Positions 22,296 to 30,975 of a DNA stretch of 64,000 nt are shown here, in pieces; position 1 is the stretch's first letter, and every line of letters begins with the position of its first letter. Both the position numbers and the translations under genes were made by a program. The notes below the pieces were generated by a model that was not told where the DNA came from, ran no database searches, and saw only the letters and a list, made by a program, of their open reading frames with translations. This DNA comes from Demequina sediminicola (GTDB lineage Bacteria > Actinomycetota > Actinomycetes > Actinomycetales > Demequinaceae), in contig NZ_BBRB01000004.1 of assembly GCF_000975055.1 (NCBI RefSeq), forward strand, positions 1-64,000, in the 5' to 3' direction.

Positions 22296-23696
22296 ATGCC
22301 CGGAGCCGCCCCCGGCACCATGTCCGATTGCCTGGTGTTCTTTGGCGCCAGTGGAGACTTGGCACGCAAGTCAATCTTCCCATCGCTCTACCGCATGGTG
22401 AAGGAAGGAACCCTTGCAGTGCCTGTCATCGGCGTCGCGTTTTCCGACTGGACCGTCGAGGACCTCCGCACGCGTGCGCGGGAGGCAGTGAAAGCGCGTT
22501 ACGGCGGCATAGACGATGAAGCGGCACTCGAGCGCCTGCTCTCACTCTTGCGTTACGTGGACGGCGACTACGCAGAGCCAGAGACATTCGAGCGACTGAA
22601 GACAGCACTCGGTGAATGCTCACGCCCCACTCACTATCTAGCCATACCCCCGGTGCTGTTCGGCACCGTAGTGCAGGGCCTCAAGTCCGTCGGACTCAAT
22701 CACGATGCTCGCGTTGTGGTGGAGAAGCCATTCGGTCGAGACCTCGCCAGCTGCCAGGAGCTCAATCGCGTCATCATCGACGCCTTTGACGAGCACGCAA
22801 TCTTCCGCATCGATCACTTCCTCGGCAAGGAAGAGATCATGAACCTGTTGTACTTCCGATTCGCCAACTCGATCTTTGAGCCCGTGTGGAACCGCAACTA
22901 CATCGAGTCGATTCAAGTGACCTTCGCTGAAGACTTTGGGGTGCGTGGACGCGGTGCGTTCTACGAGTCGGCAGGTGCACTCCGCGACGTCGTCGAGAAC
23001 CACTTGTTCCAGATCGTCGCGCTGCTGACGATGGAAGCACCGACCTATCAGGGCTATGGCGCCGTCCAGGCCGCCAAATCGAACGTCTTCAAAGCCATGC
23101 GTCCCCTGACCCGCAAGGACTATGTCCGGGGCCAGTTCAATGGCTACCGCGATGAAGAAGGAGTCGCCGAACACTCCGACGTCGAGACGTTTGCGGCAGT
23201 CAAACTCTTCATCGACTCCTGGCGATGGGCCGATGTGCCGTTCTATCTGCGCACAGGCAAGGCACTTGCGGTGTCTGCGGGCGAGGTTGTCGTCAACTTC
23301 AAGCGCCCCCCACAATCCCTGTTTAACGATGCGCAGGACCCAGACCAGCACCCCAACCGCCTGCGCTTCCGACTGCAGCCCGACGGTGAGATCGGCTTGG
23401 GCGTGCGGGTGAAGCGCCCTGGCGAAGAGTTTGTGGGCCACGAACAAGAGCTCCGACTGCCGACAGAAAGTCCCCTCGAGCGCGAACCCTACGAGCGCCT
23501 CCTCACGGATGCACTACGCGGCGATAGCGCACTCTTCACCCATGAAGACTCCGTCGAAGCCGCGTGGAGAGTCGTCGACGGCATCCTGACCGACCACGCC
23601 TCCGTCATTCACTACGAGCCCGGAACGTGGGGCCCCGAGGAAGCAGCCGGTCGCCTCATCGGCGACCACGGCCCATGGCAAAACCCCCACGTCTAA
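22296..23696 (+). CDS. zwf: Glucose-6-phosphate 1-dehydrogenase
   Basis: Entry enzyme of the oxidative pentose phosphate pathway, making NADPH. It is 466 residues. The NADP motif is FFGASGDLARKSIFP, the substrate loop EKPFGRDL and the active site RIDHFLGKE. The ATG at 22296 is fixed by a strong AAGGAG six bases upstream; the open frame extends 71 codons further with no coding character. gnd follows after 63 bp on the same strand. Confidence 0.96.
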   Translation: MPGAAPGTMSDCLVFFGASGDLARKSIFPSLYRMVKEGTLAVPVIGVAFSDWTVEDLRTRAREAVKARYGGIDDEAALERLLSLLRYVDGDYAEPETFERLKTALGECSRPTHYLAIPPVLFGTVVQGLKSVGLNHDARVVVEKPFGRDLASCQELNRVIIDAFDEHAIFRIDHFLGKEEIMNLLYFRFANSIFEPVWNRNYIESIQVTFAEDFGVRGRGAFYESAGALRDVVENHLFQIVALLTMEAPTYQGYGAVQAAKSNVFKAMRPLTRKDYVRGQFNGYRDEEGVAEHSDVETFAAVKLFIDSWRWADVPFYLRTGKALAVSAGEVVVNFKRPPQSLFNDAQDPDQHPNRLRFRLQPDGEIGLGVRVKRPGEEFVGHEQELRLPTESPLEREPYERLLTDALRGDSALFTHEDSVEAAWRVVDGILTDHASVIHYEPGTWGPEEAAGRLIGDHGPWQNPHV

Positions 23697-23759
23697 GCCT
23701 CTCCCCTCCACACCACCACGGCATCGGCCCTTTACCCCTCACTCTCCAAGGAGCAAGCA

Positions 23760-24797
23760 ATGAGTACGACCACCTCGCAACTCGGAATGATCGGCCTCGG
23801 ACGCATGGGCGCTGGATTAAGCCGCCGCCTCATGCGCGACGGTCACACGGTCGCAGTGCACGACGTCTCATCCGAAGCGATCGACGCCTTGGAAGCCGAT
23901 GGTGCGGTCGCAGTCCGCGACATGACGGACTTCATCACCGCCTTGGAAGCACCCCGAGCAGTGTGGGTCATGGTCCCCGCTGGGGAGATCACGCAATCCG
24001 TGATCTCCGCCTTGGCCGACGTTCTCGAGCCCGGCGACACCATCATCGATGGTGGCAACAGTTACTACCGGGACGACCTCAAGCATGCAGCGGAACTCGC
24101 CGACAAAAACCTCCACCTCGTCGACTGCGGAACCTCCGGCGGCGTGTGGGGGCTTGAGCGAGGTTTCTGCCTCATGATCGGCGGAGAGACCGAGATCGTC
24201 CAGCGCCTCTCCCCCATTTGGGACACCATTGCCCCAGGCGCCGACTCAGCTGAGCGCACACCTGGCCGTGAAGGTGACCCGACGCCTGCCGAGCGCGGCT
24301 GGCTGCACTGTGGACCCAACGGAGCCGGCCACTTCGTCAAGATGGTCCACAACGGCATCGAATACGGCTTGATGGCCGCGTACGCCGAGGGACTCAACGT
24401 CTTGCGCAATGCCGACATCGGCACCCGTGCACGTACCGCAGACGCGGAAACCGCACCCATGTCGAACCCCGAGTTCTACCAATATGACATCCCCGTTGAC
24501 GACGTGGCAGAAGTATGGCGTCGCGGATCGGTCGTGGGCTCCTGGCTCCTTGACCTCACGGCCGAGGCTCTCCACCGCGACCCGGACCTTGAAGGATTCT
24601 CGGGCAACGTCGCAGACTCCGGCGAGGGCCGATGGACCTCCATTGCCGCTGTCGAAGAAGGTGTCCCTACCCCGGTGCTGACGACCGCGCTGTACTCACG
24701 GTTCGCCTCACGCGATCTCGACATCTATGCGGAGAAGGTGCTCTCAGCGATGCGTAAGGGGTTCGGTGGCCACGAAGAGAAGCCGACTGGGCAGTAA
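23760..24797 (+). CDS. gnd: 6-phosphogluconate dehydrogenase, decarboxylating, short type
   Basis: Converts 6-phosphogluconate to ribulose-5-phosphate and CO2. At 345 residues it belongs to the short (GntZ/YqeC-like) class rather than the 470-residue Gnd. The Rossmann start is MIGLGRMGAGLSRRL, then IDGGNSYY, VDCGTSGGVWGLERGF, and the catalytic lysine region GAGHFVKMVHNGIEYG. AAGGAG sits 7 bases upstream. Short-type enzymes often use NAD; cofactor use here is not determined. Confidence 0.93.
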   Translation: MSTTTSQLGMIGLGRMGAGLSRRLMRDGHTVAVHDVSSEAIDALEADGAVAVRDMTDFITALEAPRAVWVMVPAGEITQSVISALADVLEPGDTIIDGGNSYYRDDLKHAAELADKNLHLVDCGTSGGVWGLERGFCLMIGGETEIVQRLSPIWDTIAPGADSAERTPGREGDPTPAERGWLHCGPNGAGHFVKMVHNGIEYGLMAAYAEGLNVLRNADIGTRARTADAETAPMSNPEFYQYDIPVDDVAEVWRRGSVVGSWLLDLTAEALHRDPDLEGFSGNVADSGEGRWTSIAAVEEGVPTPVLTTALYSRFASRDLDIYAEKVLSAMRKGFGGHEEKPTGQ

Positions 24798-24813
24798 ACC
24801 GTACTGGTGAGGG

Positions 24814-25269
24814 TCACTTCACCAACGTGGTGAGCACTCGCTCCATCTGGCCGGGATGGTCAACGCCCAGAAAAATCTCTTCACCGTCATGGGTAGTGAT
24901 CACCACAGCAGTCGAACCATAGAGAGTAAAGGCACGCTTGCCGCCCTTTCCAAACCGCCAGCCCCACCCACCAAAGTCCCGCATAGGGCTGTAGTCGCGC
25001 ACCTCCACGGCAGCAACCTCAGCAATGCCGATGCGCTTGGCCGGGATGCCCCAAAATCGAGCGCTGACCTCACCCTCACGTGAGACCTCAACGTCAAGAT
25101 TGATCAGAAGCAGCGCGAGCACGACGACGATAGTGCCCGCGACCAGAACCGTGCTCGCCCACGAGTCCAAGAAGAAAAAGAGCACGGACACCGCGACCGC
25201 TGTCATCAGGACCATGCTGACGGCTAGTGGGTTGCGGTAAAGCCATTGACGCGACGAAAACTGAGGCAT
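24814..25269 (-). CDS. Small membrane protein, PH-like domain
   Basis: 151 residues: two adjacent TM helices (about 17-34 and 38-57), then a soluble C-terminal domain with strand-rich text such as RAFTLYGSTAVVITTHDGEEIFLG, reminiscent of bacterial PH-like domains. Function unknown. Its coding end lies 16 bp from the convergent gnd stop. Separated from the DUF202 pair by about 30 bp on the same strand, so possibly cotranscribed. Confidence 0.7.
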   Translation of the reverse strand: MPQFSSRQWLYRNPLAVSMVLMTAVAVSVLFFFLDSWASTVLVAGTIVVVLALLLINLDVEVSREGEVSARFWGIPAKRIGIAEVAAVEVRDYSPMRDFGGWGWRFGKGGKRAFTLYGSTAVVITTHDGEEIFLGVDHPGQMERVLTTLVK

Positions 25270-25301
25270 GCGTGCATGCTAACGCCACGGCAAGCGGTGG
25301 C

Positions 25302-25664
25302 CTAAGCGAGACTTGCCTCCCACAGCAGCCAGGCCAGTGTGCCGACGCCAGACACCAGCGCAAACAAGGAAAGCAATGCCACGCGAGTGCGCGCAGTTGC
25401 CATTCCAGAGTCGTGGACTCCTGCGCGCACAGCACGAGCGTGGTGCACATACTGGCGCGACACAGACACGTGCAACATGACGCCCACGGCAACGCCCACG
25501 AGACCCAATGCGTACGCCGATCCGCCATACACCAGCGCCAACAGTTGAGCGCCGACCACCGAGACCGCGCCGATGCGAATGGCAGTTCGACGCCATGCCA
25601 GTGCCGTCAACGTACGAGCGTCGAAGGGATCCGTGTCCTTGAGACCGCGGCCTGCCGCCGTCAC
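25302..25664 (-). CDS. DUF202 domain membrane protein (second of pair)
   Basis: 120-residue integral membrane protein with about three TM helices. The DUF202 hallmark is the N-terminal TLTALAWRRTAIRIG, comparable to AxERTFLAWxRT in the partner gene. Overlaps the partner's stop by 4 bp (ATGA). DUF202 proteins such as YidG/YidH have no firmly known role. Confidence 0.75.
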   Translation of the reverse strand: MTAAGRGLKDTDPFDARTLTALAWRRTAIRIGAVSVVGAQLLALVYGGSAYALGLVGVAVGVMLHVSVSRQYVHHARAVRAGVHDSGMATARTRVALLSLFALVSGVGTLAWLLWEASLA

Positions 25665-26008
25665 AGCAACAGCGCTCCCGCCATCAGGGTCACCGTCGCC
25701 ACCACAACGCCTGCGGTAATGACCACACCCATACGTAGTGTCGGCTCCCAGTCACCCCGTCGAGCATCGCGGTCAGTGGCACGCCACCCCAACCACGCCT
25801 GAATTGCGCATGCGATGCCGAGGACAACGAACAGTCCACCTGAGGCCAGCAACCATCCAGGATGGACCGGCGGATCAAGCGCCACCAGCGCCGCACCAGT
25901 AGCAGTCAGGCCTAGCGACGTGCGAATCCATGCCAGGAAGGTGCGCTCATTGGCGAGTCCCACTTGCGGGCTCACGGGAAGATCACCTGAGTTGTCTTGA
26001 GAACCCAT
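25661..26008 (-). CDS. DUF202 domain membrane protein (YidH-like)
   Basis: 115 residues with the typical DUF202 start ANERTFLAWIRTSLGLTATGAAL and three predicted TM helices. The ATG at 26008 is supported by GGAGG eight bases upstream; the open frame running to 26257 lies in the antisense of the next gene. Tandem, translationally coupled DUF202 pair; the two may form a complex. Confidence 0.8.
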   Translation of the reverse strand: MGSQDNSGDLPVSPQVGLANERTFLAWIRTSLGLTATGAALVALDPPVHPGWLLASGGLFVVLGIACAIQAWLGWRATDRDARRGDWEPTLRMGVVITAGVVVATVTLMAGALLL

Positions 26009-26072
26009 CTGCGCCTCCTCACTCGGCACCACACCAGTACTTTCGTACCTTAGCGCGAGGAGAATTGTCGTG

Positions 26073-26957
26073 TCAGGAACGCTCGCGAGCCGTGATGATT
26101 CCGGCATAGGGGCCAGCGACGGGGCCCGGCTCATCCATCGACTCAATCCATAACGTCGAGATATCGCCGTCGAGGTACAGAGCGTCTTCCACACCCAACT
26201 CGTCACGGAAGAGCGTGGCGAAATCCCACAAGTTCGTGAACGACCACGAGATTGCAAGATAAACCGTGTCGCCCTCTGGGCTCACGCCTACTCCCGAGCG
26301 CACCGCAAGATTGCTAGAACCCTCATTGAATGCCGGATGCACGTCGCCATCCAGAATCAACGCCGGTCCAGACTGCGTGGCCTGCATCACGCCCTCGCCG
26401 TTGTAGTCAACGCTATTGACTACTGCGGCGTGCCCGTCCTCGTACACCGCGAAGACAGCATTGGGCATGAGATGGAAGTTGCCAGCGCCCTCCGACAGGT
26501 TCAGCGGCACCATTTCGACGCCGTCCGCCACGAGAAGCCCGCCGGGCACGAGCTCCGGAGTGAAGATGCCCCCGTTGGTGGCAACCGCAATGGTGGGATC
26601 CTCTGCCACAGCATCTCGCAGCATGGTCCCGCGGTCCTCGGGGTCCCATTCAACACTGACGTCCCACTGCTCGAGCGGCAGAGTGACCACCAGATAAGAG
26701 TTGCCCGCGTGTTCAATGCCCTCAGCATCCACCGCTGAGCCCGCTGTCGGGTCAGGGCTTGTGCCGGCCGACTCCGTCGGGGTCTGGCCCGAGGGCGGAG
26801 CACTAGGTGCAGTGGAGGACTCCGCGTCACCCAGTGAACATGCCGCAACCATCACCACGGTGGCGACCGTCACCACCAACATACGGGCGGACTTCCTGAA
26901 CCTCCGACTCACAATTGTCTGGCTCGGAACTGTCCGGCTGGGAGCTTGACGGCTCAC
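26073..26957 (-). CDS. Lipoprotein with phosphodiester glycosidase (NAGPA-like) domain
   Basis: 294-residue exported protein. A Cys in VVMVAACS serves as the lipobox, followed by a Ser/Thr/Pro-rich linker. The domain shows the NAGPA-type motifs ATNGGIFTPELVPGGL, ATQSGPALILDG, VRSGVGVSPEG and DALYLDGD. This family cleaves GlcNAc-1-phosphodiester links in some members. The start overlaps the antiporter stop by 4 bp. A function in cell-wall or exopolysaccharide phosphodiester turnover is inference. Confidence 0.75.
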   Translation of the reverse strand: MSRQAPSRTVPSQTIVSRRFRKSARMLVVTVATVVMVAACSLGDAESSTAPSAPPSGQTPTESAGTSPDPTAGSAVDAEGIEHAGNSYLVVTLPLEQWDVSVEWDPEDRGTMLRDAVAEDPTIAVATNGGIFTPELVPGGLLVADGVEMVPLNLSEGAGNFHLMPNAVFAVYEDGHAAVVNSVDYNGEGVMQATQSGPALILDGDVHPAFNEGSSNLAVRSGVGVSPEGDTVYLAISWSFTNLWDFATLFRDELGVEDALYLDGDISTLWIESMDEPGPVAGPYAGIITARERS

Positions 26958-28603
26958 AGTTCGAGCCGAATCTGCTCCGCATCCAGGCGGCGCAGCATCG
27001 CGGACAACGAATCAGAACTAAAGATTCCGACATCACGCGCCTCGATGAGCGCGCTTCGCTTCGCTTCGATGACGGCGATGTGCTGACTCGTACGGCGCTC
27101 ATGCGAATCAGACGCGCGGAAGGCAGCCCGCGCCTCCCCAGCAGCGTTGTCAAGATACTCACTGAGGGCCACCCGTTCGGCCTCCTCTTCCTGCTGCGTC
27201 GCACCGCGAGAAGGCTTGAGGACCTCGATGGCCCAGCGCACCGTGCCACCTTGAATCACCAACGACCCCACAGCCACACAGTAGGCAATCAGCACAAGGA
27301 GAGCTCTGCCGGGCGTGTCCAGAGGCAAGGTTTGTGCGGCGGCGACAGTGACAACGCCACGCATGCCTGCCCACACCATGAGTGCACCCTCCCGAGTGCC
27401 CAAGGGCTCCTTAACCAAGTAGCTGATATCGGCCTCGGTTCGCTTCAGGTGATGCTTCACCCGTTCATGACTCACGATGCCACGAGAGATTGCCCGCCCC
27501 CGGAATCCGCCTGTGGCCTTGCCGACTTGTTCCAGGGCACCGGCCGCAGTGTCAGGGTGGCCCAGTTCCTGATGGAATCTCTTGATGTCCGGCTGCAACG
27601 CGGCCGCGCGGCGTGCACGCCGGGCTTGCCCCCACAGCAGCGGCGCGATGAATGCGGCTCGCACCAGCAAGACAAGGAACAGAGCGGCTGCGGCGACGCT
27701 GACTGCGAAGCCCACTCCCCCGTGTTCAGCCTCCACTTCTTCGATCGTGGCGACGAGTTCGAGGCCGACGATCAGATACACCGCGCCCTCCAGGATCAAC
27801 TCGATGGCACGCCACGTCTGCAAATCCGAGATGCGCACCTGCGGCGACAACGCCCTCGCCGCTCCGTTGCCTGTCACCAGGCCACATACGACGGCAGCCA
27901 CCAGCCCGGAGGCTCCCACAAGTTCCGCGGGAATCGAGGCAATAAACGGCACCGCGAGCGTGAACACCGTATTGGCGGTCGTGTCCTTGATGTGGCCCGA
28001 GACCCACAGGTTCAGTTTTCCGACAGCAAGTCCGATGATGACCGCCACTGTCATTGCGAGCACAAACTCTAGACCGATGTCGAAGAGCGTGACCGACGCT
28101 GCTGCGGCAGCCACCGCCCCGCGCAGCAGCACCAACGCACACGCGTCATTCAGAAGGCTCTCGCCTTCGAGGATGCTCACCATGCGCGGAGATACCCCGA
28201 GTCGCTTGATGATCGAAGTGGCGACCGGGTCAGAGGGCGAGACAATCGCTCCCATCGCGAATGACCATGCCCACGACAGATCCGGAATCACCCAGTGGAA
28301 GAAGACGCCTAACAGCAGAGTGGAAATGATCGTCAGCGCAACGGACATTCCGGAGATCGCTTTGAACTCCCGGCGAAAGTCCGTCGCAGGAATTGACGCA
28401 CCGGCGGCGAAGAGGAGCGGCGGCAGGACGCCGGCCAAAATGACTTCTGGGTCGATTTGTATCGGGGGCACGAAGGGCAGCAGTGATACACCGACGCCAA
28501 CCGCGACAAGGATCAGGGGCGAGGCGATGCCCACGCGTGGACTCATTGCGGTGGAGATCGCGATCGCGACCAGCGCAAGAACGGCGACAACCAGGTACTC
28601 CAC
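26954..28603 (-). CDS. CPA1-family cation/proton antiporter
   Basis: 549 residues: about 12 TM helices in the first 410 residues, then a hydrophilic C-terminal tail of about 90 residues. Family motifs: FAAGASIPATDFRREF, MGAIVSPSDPVATSIIK (the ND-type ion-site region) and LEGESLLNDACALVLLR. Exchanges Na+ (or K+) for H+. It uses a GTG start with GGGAGG five bases upstream. Coupled to the downstream NAGPA-like lipoprotein gene. Confidence 0.88.
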   Translation of the reverse strand: MEYLVVAVLALVAIAISTAMSPRVGIASPLILVAVGVGVSLLPFVPPIQIDPEVILAGVLPPLLFAAGASIPATDFRREFKAISGMSVALTIISTLLLGVFFHWVIPDLSWAWSFAMGAIVSPSDPVATSIIKRLGVSPRMVSILEGESLLNDACALVLLRGAVAAAAASVTLFDIGLEFVLAMTVAVIIGLAVGKLNLWVSGHIKDTTANTVFTLAVPFIASIPAELVGASGLVAAVVCGLVTGNGAARALSPQVRISDLQTWRAIELILEGAVYLIVGLELVATIEEVEAEHGGVGFAVSVAAAALFLVLLVRAAFIAPLLWGQARRARRAAALQPDIKRFHQELGHPDTAAGALEQVGKATGGFRGRAISRGIVSHERVKHHLKRTEADISYLVKEPLGTREGALMVWAGMRGVVTVAAAQTLPLDTPGRALLVLIAYCVAVGSLVIQGGTVRWAIEVLKPSRGATQQEEEAERVALSEYLDNAAGEARAAFRASDSHERRTSQHIAVIEAKRSALIEARDVGIFSSDSLSAMLRRLDAEQIRLEL

Positions 28604-28697
28604 AGCGTCCTCCCTATGACGGCGTGACCATCGTATCGACGCGAGCGATGAGCGGTGCGCTCACACGAGGCGCGGACACACGTCACGAAGCAGGGGC

Positions 28698-29822
28698 TCA
28701 GAGGGCAAAGAGCGCTGGCTGCTCACCGTCTGGCGCCGACGTCCGTTCTTTGTTGGGGCGGCGGCGCCACAATCCGTCGCTGTCGCGAGCGCTCACTCGA
28801 GCCCCCACAACTCGTTCCTGAGCGGCAGCGGTTGATCCCATCGATCCCGTGTTGGGGTCCTCCACGGCTGGAGCCAGTCCATGGTCTCGAATCAGAGGAC
28901 GTATCCGCGCCGCGAGCTTCTTGCGGTAGGCCGCCGGCGCATAGGCATCGTCTCCGTACAAGCGGCGGTAGCGCGGAGTGAGATCGGGTCGATGCGTGTT
29001 GAGCCAGCGCGCGAACCATTCCTTGACCCCTGGGCGCAGATGCATGGCGCTATACGTCACGGACGTGGCCCCTGCCGCTTTGATGCGCTCTAGGGCGTCG
29101 TTGAGCTGCTCGGCGGAATCAGTCAGGTAAGGCAGGATCGGCATCATAAAGACCGACACGTGAAAGCCTGCGTCGACAGCGGCTGTGACGGTAGCGAGGC
29201 GTGCAGCTGTCGATGGAGTTCCCGGCTCGATGGTGCGCTGCAGTTCGTCGTCGAAGATGGCGATCGACATCGCGATATCCACGGGCACTCGTGTGGCCGC
29301 GTGTTGAAGCCGTGGCAGGTCGCGCCGCAACAAAGTTCCCTTGGTGAGGATCGACATGGGCGTGCCGGATTCAGCGAGCGCTTCAATGATCCCGGGCATG
29401 AGCTGGTAGCGGCCCTCGGCACGTTGGTAGGGGTCCGTGTTCGTGCCGAGAGCGACGTGCTCTCTCTTCCATGACTTCTTAGCGAGATCCGCTCGTAGCG
29501 CCTCAACGATGTTTGTCTTGACGATGACTTGGTTGTCGAAGTCGTCGCCGCTGTCGAGTTCAAGGTACTCGTGGCTAGGGCGCGCGAAGCAGTACACGCA
29601 AGCGTGGGAACAACCGCGATAAGGGTTGATGGTCCAGGTGAACGGCATTGCGCTGGTGTGGCCGACTTTGTTGAGTGCGCTCTTGGCGTGAATTTCATGG
29701 AACGTGACTCCAGCAAATTCCGGGGTCCGGACTGACCGGATGAATGTGTTGAGGCGCGCTAGCCCGGGCAGTACATCTGGTTGTGCGACTTGTGTGGCCT
29801 GGCTATCCCAACGCATGCACAC
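28698..29822 (-). CDS. Radical SAM protein, Rv2578c family
   Basis: 374 residues, cytoplasmic. The radical SAM cluster motif CxxxCxxC is in RGCSHACVYCFARPSHEYL. Downstream are KTNIVEAL and GTNTDPYQRAEG, as in the SplB-like/Rv2578c group. The reaction is unknown. Start is GTG 29822 or ATG 29816. A perfect LexA-type SOS box ends two bases from the GTG, so expression is probably DNA-damage induced and the mRNA leaderless or nearly so. The C-terminal 50 residues look disordered. Confidence 0.85.
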   Translation of the reverse strand: MCMRWDSQATQVAQPDVLPGLARLNTFIRSVRTPEFAGVTFHEIHAKSALNKVGHTSAMPFTWTINPYRGCSHACVYCFARPSHEYLELDSGDDFDNQVIVKTNIVEALRADLAKKSWKREHVALGTNTDPYQRAEGRYQLMPGIIEALAESGTPMSILTKGTLLRRDLPRLQHAATRVPVDIAMSIAIFDDELQRTIEPGTPSTAARLATVTAAVDAGFHVSVFMMPILPYLTDSAEQLNDALERIKAAGATSVTYSAMHLRPGVKEWFARWLNTHRPDLTPRYRRLYGDDAYAPAAYRKKLAARIRPLIRDHGLAPAVEDPNTGSMGSTAAAQERVVGARVSARDSDGLWRRRPNKERTSAPDGEQPALFAL

Positions 29823-29824
29823 AT

Positions 29825-29840
29825 TCGAACATATGTTCGA
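29825..29840 (-). promoter_or_regulatory. SOS box (LexA operator)
   Basis: TCGAACATATGTTCGA is a perfect 16-bp palindrome and exactly fits the actinobacterial LexA consensus TCGAAC-N4-GTTCGA. It overlaps TATGTT at 29833..29828 on the minus strand, the best -10 for the radical SAM gene. Confidence 0.85.
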
Positions 29841-29885
29841 TGCGCATTCAAGGATTGCGTCTCAGCGAGTCTGACAAGAAGTCAC

Positions 29886-30779
29886 TCACACTGTGTTGAC
29901 CGGGTCCGCAATCACCAAGACCTGGTCAGCAACGGCTTCCGCAACAGCAGGGTCTTGGCTCGAGTAGGCCACCAGGAGCGCACCGTTGTCCTCAGATGTG
30001 GAGCCGGGGTTGGGCCCTGGGAGGTTTTTGATGACCATGGTCTGCCAACCGCCATCACCATGCTGGAGAGTGATGTGGGTCGTGTAGATGCCGTCGATAA
30101 CCTCGTCTGTGGCCCACCCATCGAGGACGTCGACCGCGAGCGCTCCCAGGTACTGTTCCGCAGTCATGCTGGTAGGCACGACAGCGATTCCCAGGAGAGC
30201 ACTCTCGCCGGTGTCTGGGTCCAACCATTCCAGGTCAACGGCGCATCGTGCGGGCACGGAGGGAAAGGGTGCGTTGACATCCGTACCCAGATGCCAGTCG
30301 AAGCACGGTGTCTGGAGGTTCCCCTCAGCGAGCGTCGCTTGCCACTCACCTTCTTCGTAGAGCGTGTGGACCACTGGTTGCCCGTCGAGCATCCACGTGC
30401 TCGCCGGGTCACTTGACTTCAAGGCAGCCTGGCCCGCGGCCCACGAGCCGTCTTGTGCGTCGATTGCTTCCTGGACTTTGGGGTGGACGTCGGCCGCGTG
30501 GGTGTCGGCATCGTCTGCTTGCCCGTCGAGCGTCTCGCCGCCCTGGCCCCCCGGTGGCACCGAGTCACCACCGGGCCGGGACTTGCCCCACCAGGTACCG
30601 ACGTTGGCGGGTGAATCCGCGGAGCGCGGTGGTTCGCTGACTGGGACACATGCCGCGAGCGCGAAGGAGATGCCGATGACCATGAGGCTCATCGCACGGC
30701 TGGGCCCCCGTTGATGATGCGGCTGTAGCAAAGGCTGCCCCGGTGGCGCTGCCTGATCAGTAGTGATGTCCGCGGTCAT
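29886..30779 (-). CDS. Putative lipoprotein, unknown function
   Basis: 297 residues as read from ATG 30779, which has a G-rich ribosome site. A lipobox (ISFALAACVP) lies unusually far in, at about residue 44. An ATG at 30692 (MSLMVIGISFALAAC) would give a normal signal peptide and a 268-residue protein, and is a real alternative. After the lipobox is a Gly/Pro-rich linker and a domain with two Cys (TPCFDWHLG, ARCAVDLEW) that could form a disulfide. No family recognised. Confidence 0.7.
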   Translation of the reverse strand: MTADITTDQAAPPGQPLLQPHHQRGPSRAMSLMVIGISFALAACVPVSEPPRSADSPANVGTWWGKSRPGGDSVPPGGQGGETLDGQADDADTHAADVHPKVQEAIDAQDGSWAAGQAALKSSDPASTWMLDGQPVVHTLYEEGEWQATLAEGNLQTPCFDWHLGTDVNAPFPSVPARCAVDLEWLDPDTGESALLGIAVVPTSMTAEQYLGALAVDVLDGWATDEVIDGIYTTHITLQHGDGGWQTMVIKNLPGPNPGSTSEDNGALLVAYSSQDPAVAEAVADQVLVIADPVNTV

Positions 30780-30878
30780 AGTGCCCCCTTGGCGTGAGTT
30801 GTGGCGATGCCTTCAACGTCGACGCTACTTGTCACCGAGTGCACGGATTGAGTTATCCACATGGCCACAGCACACGGC

Positions 30879-30916
30879 AAAGGGCCGATGCCGGGTCACC
30901 CCGACATCGGCCCTTT
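30879..30916 (-). terminator. Terminator after the chitinase gene
   Basis: AAAGGGCCGATG (30879-30890) pairs perfectly with CATCGGCCCTTT (30905-30916), and an inner CGGG/CCCG stem with a TCAC loop extends it. On the minus strand it lies 60 bp beyond the chitinase stop. The A/T ends allow function in both directions. Confidence 0.8.
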
Positions 30917-30975
30917 CCCTGAGTGGTGCGGACGCTCCTCGCGAGAGAGCCTGCACCCGAACTATGCTTCGCGAA

